This document shows positions 1 through 5,989 of a stretch of DNA of 10,850 bases, in pieces. The position numbers and the translations under genes are program-made. The stretch is taken from contig JAAERC010001199.1 in NCBI GenBank assembly GCA_024230695.1, forward strand, positions 1 to 10,850, read 5' to 3'. Each line of letters starts with the position of its first letter. Positions within the stretch are counted from its first letter, which is position 1. The notes beneath the pieces were generated by a model, which ran no database searches, was not told the origin of the DNA, and saw only the letters and a list, made by a program, of their open reading frames with translations. The DNA is from Candidatus Zixiibacteriota bacterium (GTDB taxonomy: Bacteria > Zixibacteria > MSB-5A5 > GN15 > PGXB01).

Positions 1-562
1 AATTGATAATCATATTGTCCCACTTCGTCGTGAAAATATACAGGTGATCTCAATGGGTTTCTTTATTGACGAAAGTCAACCCGTTATCTGGCGCGGACCT
101 ATGTTACATAAGGCAATCAATCAGTTTATCAATGATACTCTCTGGGATCAACTTGACTTCCTCTTGATCGATCTCCCTCCGGGTACCGGTGATATTGCTA
201 TTACTATCGGTCAGGCACTACCCAAAGCGGAATTGTTAGTTGTGACCACCCCGCAACCGGTTGCCTCACACACAGCAGGACGAGTTGCCAAAATGGCAGA
301 TAAAACCAAACTCTCGGTACTGGGTGTTATCGAAAATATGTCGTACTATGAAAATAATGGTAAGAAGGATTATATCTTCGGCAAAGATGGTGGTAAAGAC
401 CTGGCCAAAAAACTTGAAGTACCATTTATTGGTGAGATTCCGATTAGAACTGAAATCCGTGAAGCGGCCGATAATGGAACACCAGTTGCACTATCAAAAG
501 ATGCTGAGTTGGCCAATTATTATTTAGATATTGCCAGTACTATAGTAGATACGAAAAAGTAA
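1..562 (+). CDS. mrp: Mrp/ApbC (NBP35-like) P-loop ATPase, 3' part only
   Basis: This is the C-terminal part of a Mrp/ApbC family ATPase, a cytoplasmic carrier that helps load Fe-S clusters onto apoproteins. The reading frame is open to the left edge (codons from base 2), so the GTG at 44 is internal and the Walker A region is outside the window. Visible family motifs are SMGFF, WRGPM, the LIDLPPGTGD segment near 164-193, TTPQ and GVIENMSY. The Mrp C-terminal pattern with GDxxRE-like IRTEIREAADNGTPVA also fits. The usual CxxC after ENMSY, which in characterised homologues ligates a bridging Fe-S cluster at the dimer interface, is absent. The visible part contains no cysteine at all. Some Bacteroidetes-type Mrp proteins, as I recall, also lack it. 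The gene is co-oriented with dnaA but separated by 417 bp, so it is probably not in the same operon. Confidence 0.93.
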   Translation, partial: IDNHIVPLRRENIQVISMGFFIDESQPVIWRGPMLHKAINQFINDTLWDQLDFLLIDLPPGTGDIAITIGQALPKAELLVVTTPQPVASHTAGRVAKMADKTKLSVLGVIENMSYYENNGKKDYIFGKDGGKDLAKKLEVPFIGEIPIRTEIREAADNGTPVALSKDAELANYYLDIASTIVDTKK

Positions 563-641
563 GTTGTACCTATTGCGCCTATATACTTTACAGCTTTGAA
601 AAATATATTTATGCGCCACTACAGAACCCAATAGTACAATT
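562..641 (+). repeat. Inverted repeat just after the mrp stop codon
   Basis: The arm at 564-575 (TTGTACCTATTG) and the arm at 629-639 (CAATAGTACAA) are reverse complements apart from one unpaired C. The pairing extends outward by a G-U and an A-U pair. The 53-base loop contains two GCGCC copies in direct orientation. The stem starts at the last base of the mrp stop codon, so it could fold the mrp mRNA 3' end. No U-run follows on the + strand, so it is not a standard intrinsic terminator. A chance origin cannot be excluded. Confidence 0.4.
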
Positions 642-979
642 ATGAAAAAAAGTGTTCTCTATAATTAGCGAAGTGATAACAAGTTCCAAATTTGTTAAAT
701 ATAAAGCCCTCAAAGCTTGACCCTGACGTATTTTCTTTGTTTTATATGACTGTCAGAATGATATGCTTAACTGCATGTTAATAAAATGTTAATAATTTAG
801 CGCCGGGGGATGCTTAGCGTGGTGGAACCGTTATACAGCTATCCGTTTGTGTCACAAATACGCATTCATATATTGTTGATAACTTGTTTGCAATTAAAAC
901 ACCACTTTAATAGTAATATCTAAGCCTCCTAATTCATTGGAAGAATTACCCGTACTAATTTTTGGCAACTGGGGAGAAA
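563..979. other. Non-coding mrp-dnaA gap with DnaA-box-like sites (possible upstream half of the origin)
   Basis: I see no gene in this 417-bp stretch. It contains TGTTGATAA at 874-882, one mismatch from the DnaA-box consensus TGTGGATAA. It also has two TGTTAATAA copies at 776-784 and 787-795, each with two mismatches and exactly 11 bp apart. The dnaA promoter should lie here, but I cannot pick one: TTGCAA at 888-893 and TAATAT at 914-919 are 20 bp apart, which is too far to be convincing. A short GC-rich island (801-830) is unexplained. DnaA sites ahead of dnaA would fit autoregulation and a bipartite origin. Confidence 0.45.
775..795 (+). repeat. Direct repeat ATGTTAATAA with 11-bp period
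   Basis: ATGTTAATAA occurs at 775-784 and again at 786-795, so the copies lie on the same face of the helix. Each contains TGTTAATAA, a two-mismatch relative of the DnaA box in its reverse orientation. The copies could be weak DnaA sites or sites for another regulator of dnaA. Confidence 0.5.
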
Positions 980-2368
980 ATGACCGCCATAAACAGTTTT
1001 GAAGATAACCAGGTATGGAATGATTGTCTGAAATATATCGCCTTAAGGATAAAAAAGCATTCTTATAATACTTGGTTTAGACACACAAAAGCAGGGAACA
1101 ATGTCGAGGGCAATAACGGAAAACCTGACTCGCTTATTATCAAAGTTCCCAATCAGTTTGTAGCCGATTGGCTTAAAGGCCACTATTCTGATTTAATATC
1201 TGAGGCGATAAATGAGGTTGGTACCAATGGAATAGCTTATTCCTTTGAGACATACAATTGTGAAGATATACCTCAAACCGAGATGGAACTTTCAGCATCT
1301 CAACTGGAATCTGAACCTTTGACAACAAGGCCCCAGATACCACCCGCTAATTCTCTTAATAAGAGATACAACTTTGATAATTTGGTCGTTGGTGATTTTA
1401 ATCAATTTGCGCATGCGGCCGCGGTGGCTGTCGCCGGTGATCCCGGCGCAACTAATTATAATCCGCTATTTATCTACGGCGGTACCGGATTGGGGAAAAC
1501 ACATCTGGCTCAGGCAATTGGACAACAGGTGTTAAAAAACAATCAGAATAAAAAAATTATTTATGCTTCGTCTGAGAAGTTTACATCTGATTTTATTAAT
1601 TCAATTTCAACCGGAACGATATCATCTTTTTCATCAAAGTATCGTAATGCCGATGTTCTGCTAATTGATGATATCCAATTTTTCTCCGGTAAAGAGTCAA
1701 CTCAGGAGCAGTTTTTCCATACCTTTAATGACCTTTATCATGCTGGAAAACAGATTGTTTTAACTTCTGACCGTCATCCGCACGAAACCAAAGGACTCGA
1801 AGAGCGCTTGTTATCGCGGTTTTCATCCGGGTTGATTGCAGATTTGCAGCAACCAACTATGGAAACTCGGGTTGCCATATTGCGTGCCAAAGCCGAAAGA
1901 GAGAAAATACCAGTACCCGAAGATGCTCTTTATTTTATAGCTGACAATATTACCAGCAATATTCGTGACCTTGAGGGCTGTCTTAACAAACTTTTAGCGT
2001 ATTCCTCACTTGAAAAGGTGAAGATCGATCTCGATTTCACCAAACGGATATTAGGCAAAGAAATTAATCGTACCAGAAAAGAAATTACGGTATCACTTAT
2101 TCAGCAAAAGACATCGGAATTTTTCCGTATTGATCAAAATCTGATGAAAGCCAGAAAAAAGACCGCCCAGGTTGCCCAGGCTCGCCAGATCGCGATGTAT
2201 CTGAGCCGAAAATATACCTCACTTTCATTAAAAGATATTGGTGATGCTTTTGGTGGCCGTGATCACTCAACTGTGATTCATGCCTGCGATTTGATAACCA
2301 AAAAGATATATGAAAACTTTGAACTTAAGGAAAAAGTTGAGGCGATTACGGCCAAATTACTTAATTAA
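980..2368 (+). CDS. dnaA: Chromosomal replication initiator protein DnaA
   Basis: DnaA is the AAA+ initiator that binds DnaA boxes, melts oriC and loads the replicative helicase. I chose ATG 980 (462 aa) because GGGGAG at 971-976 precedes it and the protein then begins like other DnaA proteins. The in-frame TTG at 962 has no ribosome site. Domain I has the NTWF motif (residues 30-33), and a short variable linker follows. The AAA+ core shows Walker A GGTGLGKT (167-174), Walker B LLIDD (227-231), sensor I LTSDRHP and the box VII arginine finger in LSRF (R280). Domain IV carries the DnaA signature GGRDHSTV (425-432), which contacts DnaA boxes. Length is normal and no key residue is missing. DnaA-box-like sites on both sides suggest autoregulation and an adjacent origin. 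Confidence 0.98.
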   Translation: MTAINSFEDNQVWNDCLKYIALRIKKHSYNTWFRHTKAGNNVEGNNGKPDSLIIKVPNQFVADWLKGHYSDLISEAINEVGTNGIAYSFETYNCEDIPQTEMELSASQLESEPLTTRPQIPPANSLNKRYNFDNLVVGDFNQFAHAAAVAVAGDPGATNYNPLFIYGGTGLGKTHLAQAIGQQVLKNNQNKKIIYASSEKFTSDFINSISTGTISSFSSKYRNADVLLIDDIQFFSGKESTQEQFFHTFNDLYHAGKQIVLTSDRHPHETKGLEERLLSRFSSGLIADLQQPTMETRVAILRAKAEREKIPVPEDALYFIADNITSNIRDLEGCLNKLLAYSSLEKVKIDLDFTKRILGKEINRTRKEITVSLIQQKTSEFFRIDQNLMKARKKTAQVAQARQIAMYLSRKYTSLSLKDIGDAFGGRDHSTVIHACDLITKKIYENFELKEKVEAITAKLLN

Positions 2369-2455
2369 TTTACTGTGGAAAACCGTTGGATAAGATAGTT
2401 GATAATATGTTGAATTTATTTCGGTGTGGACAAATAGAATATCAGAAAACAATTG

Positions 2456-2485
2456 TTGACAAGCTATCAACAGAAACGGTATCCT
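2456..2485 (+). promoter_or_regulatory. Candidate dnaN promoter overlapping a DnaA-box-like site
   Basis: A perfect -35 hexamer TTGACA (2456-2461) is followed after 18 bp by TATCCT (2480-2485), which matches four of six -10 positions. The -35 lies inside the DnaA-box-like TGTTGACAA (2454-2462), which also forms one arm of a small dyad with TCAACA (2467-2472). DnaA bound here would compete with RNA polymerase. Transcription would begin near 2492, giving a dnaN leader of about 150 nt that runs through the AT-rich tract. Confidence 0.4.
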
Positions 2486-2562
2486 CTCTTTGTAAAGATA
2501 GTTGTATGAAAGACATTAAAATAAGAGAAACCAACAGGAGGTTACTCACAAACTAACAGACC

Positions 2563-2609
2563 TTATTATTACTATTTATTTAATATATATGTAAAGAATA
2601 AATATATAA
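2563..2609. other. AT-rich duplex-unwinding element with DnaA-trio-like triplets
   Basis: This 47-bp tract has only three G or C bases. Its left end reads TTA TTA TTA CTA TTT (2563-2577). The complementary strand read 3' to 5' is therefore AAT AAT AAT GAT AAA, and every triplet fits the published DnaA-trio pattern 3'-(G/A)A(T/A)-5'. A two-mismatch DnaA box, TTACTCACA (2542-2550), lies 12 bp to the left. This resembles the basal unwinding arrangement of box, spacer, trios and AT-rich DNA. AT-rich DNA gives such triplets by chance fairly often, so the trio call is tentative. Confidence 0.55.
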
Positions 2610-2628
2610 CAGTGTGAATAACAAACCC

Positions 2629-2632
2629 GGAG
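2629..2632 (+). promoter_or_regulatory. dnaN ribosome binding site that decides the start
   Basis: GGAG here is 7 nt before ATG 2640 but only 1 nt before ATG 2634. The spacing favours 2640, which also gives the MKF start usual for DnaN. Confidence 0.6.
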
Positions 2633-2639
2633 CATGGGA

Positions 2640-3752
2640 ATGAAATTTAATTTATCGAAATCAAAACTGAGCGGATACCTTCAATCAATCCTTCAGATTG
2701 TACCATCAAAATCAACTTTGCCGATTTTATCAAATATTTTATTTGAAGCATTAGATAATAAACTAAAAATCTCCGCGACTGATCTTGAAGTTTCAATTAC
2801 GGCGACTTTTGATTGCAATGTAGCCAAAAAAGGTGTTGCGGTTCTTCCAGCACGTATTCTTTTTGATATAATCAAAGAACTTCCGGAATCCGAGGTCACC
2901 TTTGAAGGAACAACCTCAAGAGTAGAGATCAAAGTTCCTCGTGGTTCATATAAAATAGCCTGCGCTTCGGCTGATGATTTCCCAAAACTCCCAACTGTTA
3001 ATATCAAAAAACAGATAAGTCTTGATAGTAATCATTTGGTGACGATGATAAAAAAGAGCACTTTTGCCTGTTCAACCGATGAAACCCGTCCGGCTCTTAA
3101 TGGTGTTCTTTGGTCAACCGGCGGCGACAGGATGAATATGGTGGCTACCGATGGTCATCGTCTGGCAAAGATATCTGTAGAAAATAAAAAACTGCAGGGT
3201 GTCGCTGAGGATATTATTATCCCACCCAAAGTTTTAAACGTTATTCCGAAATTTGTTGGTGAGGGTGATGGAGAGATCGGAATTATTTTTGGTGAGCATA
3301 ATATTATTTTTAACCTGGGTGATATAATTTTAACCTCACGTTTGATCGAGGGACCTTATCCGAACTATGAGCAGGTGATTCCAAGTGAAAGTAACAAAAA
3401 GATAATTATCTCAAAAGATGAGCTGGCTGGCGCGGTCAGACGAGTCTCGATCTTATCCAATTCACTGACACATCAGGTTAAATTTGGTGTAAAGAATAAT
3501 AATCTTACTATTTCAACGACCAACGCCGATGTTGGTGGTGAAGGTAAGGAAGTTATTCCATGTGACTACACCGGTGATGCCCTTGAGCTTGGGTACAATG
3601 CTCTTTATGTCAGTGATATTCTAACTAAAATCGAGGGCGACGAGGTGATTGTTGAGCTTTCTAGTGCGGTTGCCGCCGGGATAGTTTATTCGCCATCTAT
3701 TCCCAAAGAAGAATTTCTCTGTCTGATAATGCCGCTCCGTCTGGCCGAGTAA
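2640..3752 (+). CDS. dnaN: DNA polymerase III beta subunit (sliding clamp)
   Basis: DnaN forms the ring that holds DNA polymerase III and many other partners on DNA. From ATG 2640 the product is 370 aa and starts MKFNLSKSKL. An alternative ATG at 2634 adds two residues but has poor ribosome spacing. The length suits three tandem clamp domains (E. coli 366 aa). Visible family features are the PILSNILFEA segment near the N-terminus, DETRPALNGVLW and ATDGHRLA in the middle domain, EGPYPNYEQVIP, and the C-terminal IMPLRL that forms part of the partner-binding pocket. The protein runs on for two residues (AE) after MPLRL. It sits 271 bp after dnaA, across the probable origin, and 81 bp before recF, in the classic dnaA-dnaN-recF order. 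Confidence 0.97.
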   Translation: MKFNLSKSKLSGYLQSILQIVPSKSTLPILSNILFEALDNKLKISATDLEVSITATFDCNVAKKGVAVLPARILFDIIKELPESEVTFEGTTSRVEIKVPRGSYKIACASADDFPKLPTVNIKKQISLDSNHLVTMIKKSTFACSTDETRPALNGVLWSTGGDRMNMVATDGHRLAKISVENKKLQGVAEDIIIPPKVLNVIPKFVGEGDGEIGIIFGEHNIIFNLGDIILTSRLIEGPYPNYEQVIPSESNKKIIISKDELAGAVRRVSILSNSLTHQVKFGVKNNNLTISTTNADVGGEGKEVIPCDYTGDALELGYNALYVSDILTKIEGDEVIVELSSAVAAGIVYSPSIPKEEFLCLIMPLRLAE

Positions 3753-3833
3753 TTGTTTTTTGTATGACTGTCGGTTCAAAACAGGGTTGTAAAATTATTT
3801 ATCATTATCTTTTGATTTCCGCCGTTTTGTATC

Positions 3834-4922
3834 ATGCAAATCAATAATCTAAAATTAATTTCATATAGAAATTTCAAAGAAGCCGAATTACAATTTACTG
3901 ACGGCATAAATGTTTTCTCAGGTAAAAATGGTTCTGGTAAGACTAATCTTTTGGAAGCTATATTTGTATTGCTGTTAGGGCGTTCTCAGCGTGGCGCACC
4001 CGATAAGTTACTTTTACGCGAGGGTGATGAGTATTATAGACTTGAAGGACAGTTGTATGCGGATAACAAAGAGTATTTGTCAGCCATAGCGTACCAAAGA
4101 GGTGGACGAAAAAAAATACAAGTCGAAAAAGTAACTATTAAAACCTCCGAATTATTTGAACGCCATTCTGCCGTCTCATCCGCTCCTGAAGATATTGCGA
4201 TTCTTTCTGGTTCACCGTCATATAGACGTGACTTTATTAATTTGTACCTATCGCAGGCCTCACCGAGGTATATTGCCGATCTGACCGATTACCAAAAAGC
4301 ATTAACTCAAAAAAATGCTTTCCTAAAACAGGAAAACAATTCAGGTGAGACACCGTATGATGATCTACTTATCGAATATGGTTCATCGGTGATGCTGGCT
4401 CGTTATAATTTTCTGGAAAAAATTAAAATCACGGCGTCGTTAGCGTATAAAAAAATATCAAAAGGTATGAATTTTAGTACTGTTTATAATCCATCGGTTG
4501 CACTTCCTGAAAATGAGATCACACTCGATACTATAAAAAGTAGCTTCAGTGAGAAACTAAAACGGTACGCCCAACGCGAACGGATAGTACAGATTGCAAT
4601 GGTTGGTCCACATCGCGATGAAATAGATTTCACGATAGGTGAGTTCCCGGCTCGGTCGTATGGCTCACAGGGGGAGCTTAGAACGGCGACGGTGGCGCTT
4701 AAGATGGGTGTCTTTGAGTATTTGAAATCGATTCGCAACGATATGCCGATTTTACTTCTCGATGAGATCTTCGCCGAACTCGATGAATCCCGCAAAGAAT
4801 TGTTGGTCGAAACATTTGGTCAGTTTGGGCAAGTGTTTTTAACCAGCGCATCCGGCCTGCCTGATAGTTTGTCTGATAATTCTCAGCGATTTGAGATTGA
4901 GGGTGGGAAGGTTTTGGAATAA
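3834..4922 (+). CDS. recF: DNA replication and repair protein RecF
   Basis: RecF is an SMC-like ABC ATPase that binds gapped DNA and helps RecO/RecR load RecA. The 362-aa length is typical. The N-terminus MQINNLKLISYRNF is the canonical RecF opening. Walker A is GKNGSGKT (residues 30-37) followed by NLLEAI. The signature is GSQGELRT (277-284), preceded by VGPHRDE, and Walker B is ILLLDE (306-311) followed by the D-loop FAELD. All nucleotide-binding elements are present. No Shine-Dalgarno is visible before ATG 3834, but no other start fits the family. The 81-bp gap after dnaN has no clear promoter, so readthrough from dnaN is likely. The TAA stop overlaps the next ATG (TAATG). gyrB, a frequent next neighbour, is absent. 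Confidence 0.96.
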   Translation: MQINNLKLISYRNFKEAELQFTDGINVFSGKNGSGKTNLLEAIFVLLLGRSQRGAPDKLLLREGDEYYRLEGQLYADNKEYLSAIAYQRGGRKKIQVEKVTIKTSELFERHSAVSSAPEDIAILSGSPSYRRDFINLYLSQASPRYIADLTDYQKALTQKNAFLKQENNSGETPYDDLLIEYGSSVMLARYNFLEKIKITASLAYKKISKGMNFSTVYNPSVALPENEITLDTIKSSFSEKLKRYAQRERIVQIAMVGPHRDEIDFTIGEFPARSYGSQGELRTATVALKMGVFEYLKSIRNDMPILLLDEIFAELDESRKELLVETFGQFGQVFLTSASGLPDSLSDNSQRFEIEGGKVLE

Positions 4923-5446
4923 TGACTAATTTTGTAAGGTCAAAGGTGAGGAACCTGTTAATATTATTATTACTAGTTTGTATATTGTTAGCGTTCTGTA
5001 AAAAACCAAATGTTTTGGATAGCTCAAAAAATCTTCAAATGAACTTTGTGGATGAGGAGATATCATACACTACGGGTGATACATTAAGAATTGATATTGA
5101 ATTTGAAAATTATGGTAATAAAGATATTATGTTTCCGCTTGATTCTCCCATATTTACACTAAACTATAAGCAGGATATATATTTGGTTGACAACTTTGCA
5201 TTCCATAATATTAGCAATATCGATAAGGATTCTATTGGTGTATTTTCTTTGCCAAAAAATGAAAAGAAAAGAATAAGCCTCAGTTTTATTCCAATTCCAT
5301 GGAAAGAAAAGATGACTGAAGGAAAATATTCATTTCAATTAGTGATAAATGTGGAGCTAATTGATGAGTTGGGCAATTCTACCAAATATATAACCGCATC
5401 AAAAAATATAATAAGGATAGACGTTAAACACACCAAGTTCTTGTAG
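4922..5446 (+). CDS. Putative lipoprotein or membrane-anchored hypothetical protein
   Basis: I do not recognise this 174-aa protein. Residues 2-10 are basic and residues 11-25 form a hydrophobic segment ending LLAFCKK. This looks like a lipoprotein signal with C26 as the lipid-attachment cysteine, although Phe at position -1 is unusual. C20 is a worse alternative, and a plain membrane anchor is also possible. The rest, from about 38, is a soluble, probably beta-rich domain with patterns such as YTTGDTLRIDIEFENYGNKD, resembling Ig-like or BsuPI-type sandwiches. That is a resemblance by eye only. The ATG overlaps the recF stop (TAATG), suggesting translational coupling; GGGAAGG at 4905-4911 is a distant ribosome site. 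Two sampled lines give about 27% G+C, well below recF, which hints at a later insertion into the replication block. Confidence 0.75.
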   Translation: MTNFVRSKVRNLLILLLLVCILLAFCKKPNVLDSSKNLQMNFVDEEISYTTGDTLRIDIEFENYGNKDIMFPLDSPIFTLNYKQDIYLVDNFAFHNISNIDKDSIGVFSLPKNEKKRISLSFIPIPWKEKMTEGKYSFQLVINVELIDELGNSTKYITASKNIIRIDVKHTKFL

Positions 5447-5464
5447 CCCACCTGGAGGGTGGGT
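5446..5464. terminator. GC-rich hairpin between convergent genes
   Basis: CCCACC (5447-5452) pairs with GGTGGG (5458-5463) around the loop TGGAG. It begins at the stop codon of the lipoprotein gene, between it and the oppositely directed crcB. It could end transcription from both sides, but no U-run follows in either direction. The GC-rich dyad in AT-rich surroundings also resembles a small dispersed palindromic (REP-like) element. Confidence 0.45.
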
Positions 5465-5494
5465 ATAATCAGCCTTAATACTTGCCAATCAATC

Positions 5495-5872
5495 CTATAC
5501 CATCCGGCCCAAATACATCCCGGCAAACAAAGCAATAAATCCAACACCGTTCTGCATCATGATATTTCCAACAGCGCGCATCCATTGAGTCGTATGAATC
5601 AGATGACCGCTTTCTAAGATCAATGTAGAAAAAGTAGTAAAGGCTCCCAGAAAACCGATTAAAACAATTGTTCTTATTTCAATCGATGCGGGCCATTTGT
5701 TTTCAAACAGTGCCCATAATAAACCAGCCACAAAACATCCAACAAGATTAACGGCGACAGTCCCCCAAGGAAACGTGCTTCCGTTAAATTTATCAATATA
5801 TCCGGCCAACCCATACCGAGCCAATGTTCCCACCGCCCCGGCTAATGCCAGCCAAACCAGTTTCTGAATCAT
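5495..5872 (-). CDS. crcB: Fluoride ion channel CrcB/Fluc
   Basis: CrcB/Fluc proteins are small dual-topology membrane dimers that let fluoride leave the cytoplasm. The 125-aa length and four hydrophobic segments fit the family. Conserved motifs are GAVGTLARY (12-20), TVAVNLVGCF (38-47, with the pore asparagine N42) and GFLGAFTTFST (73-83). The last carries the phenylalanine/threonine residues (F78, T80, F81) that line the fluoride path and central sodium site in known structures. An excellent Shine-Dalgarno AAGGAG (complement of 5880-5885) lies 7 nt before the ATG. Only one crcB copy is present, as expected for a homodimer. About 117 bp separate it from the divergent ABC ATPase gene, and I see no fluoride riboswitch there. 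It converges on the lipoprotein gene. Confidence 0.95.
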   Translation of the reverse strand: MIQKLVWLALAGAVGTLARYGLAGYIDKFNGSTFPWGTVAVNLVGCFVAGLLWALFENKWPASIEIRTIVLIGFLGAFTTFSTLILESGHLIHTTQWMRAVGNIMMQNGVGFIALFAGMYLGRMV

Positions 5873-5954
5873 TACATTACTCCTTCGTCCTCAAAAAGAA
5901 CATGAATGATATATTAAATGCAACACAAAACAGTTGGGCCTTTTATTTATTCTT

Positions 5955-5983
5955 TTGATATGCGTATTTAATTTTCTTATCTT
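5955..5983 (+). promoter_or_regulatory. Candidate promoter giving a leaderless ABC ATPase mRNA
   Basis: TTGATA (5955-5960, five of six -35 matches) and TATCTT (5978-5983, four of six -10 matches) are separated by 17 bp. The usual start distance of about 7 nt puts transcription at or next to A5990 of the ATG. This fits the lack of any Shine-Dalgarno before that gene. Confidence 0.35.
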
Positions 5984-5989
5984 CTGTCC

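Larger units (their letters stand above)
2374..2621. other. Probable chromosomal origin (oriC): DnaA-box cluster plus AT-rich unwinding region
   Basis: The dnaA-dnaN gap contains several matches to the DnaA box TTATCCACA or its complement TGTGGATAA. With one mismatch are TGTGGAAAA (2374-2382), TGTGGACAA (2425-2433) and TGTGAATAA (2613-2621). With two are GTTGGATAA (2385-2393), AGTTGATAA (2397-2405), TGTTGACAA (2454-2462), CTATCAACA (2464-2472) and TTACTCACA (2542-2550). No box is perfect. A 47-bp AT-rich tract lies at 2563-2609. In many bacteria oriC lies between dnaA and dnaN, so cluster, AT-rich tract and context agree. I infer the function; a GC-skew switch here would support it. Confidence 0.75.

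Noticed and set aside
744..755. 12-mer ATATGACTGTCA also found at about 6256 (and a 9-mer core at 3764)
   Set aside because: The second copy lies in codons for the conserved HMTVK of the ABC ATPase, so the match is best explained by chance.
803..860. tRNA-Leu-like 5' half (TGGTGGAACC followed by TTATACAGC)
   Set aside because: The D-loop GG is missing, the acceptor arm has no partner, and no T-arm GTTCRA motif follows within 60 nt. Resemblance is limited to one short stretch.
962..979. TTG at 962 as the dnaA start
   Set aside because: No ribosome site fits it. GGGGAG lies directly before ATG 980, which gives the normal DnaA N-terminus.
2536..2541. Perfect Shine-Dalgarno AGGAGG in the dnaA-dnaN gap
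   Set aside because: No ATG, GTG or TTG follows at a usable distance, so it cannot start a gene as it stands.
2506..2556. 16-codon ORF (MKDIKIRETNRRLLTN) within the origin region as a dnaN leader peptide
   Set aside because: Its ribosome site is weak and it lies in DNA explained as origin. The length is expected by chance.
5873..5989. Fluoride riboswitch before crcB
   Set aside because: The 117-bp gap shows none of the conserved fluoride riboswitch segments that I know, and the crcB ribosome site is unobstructed.
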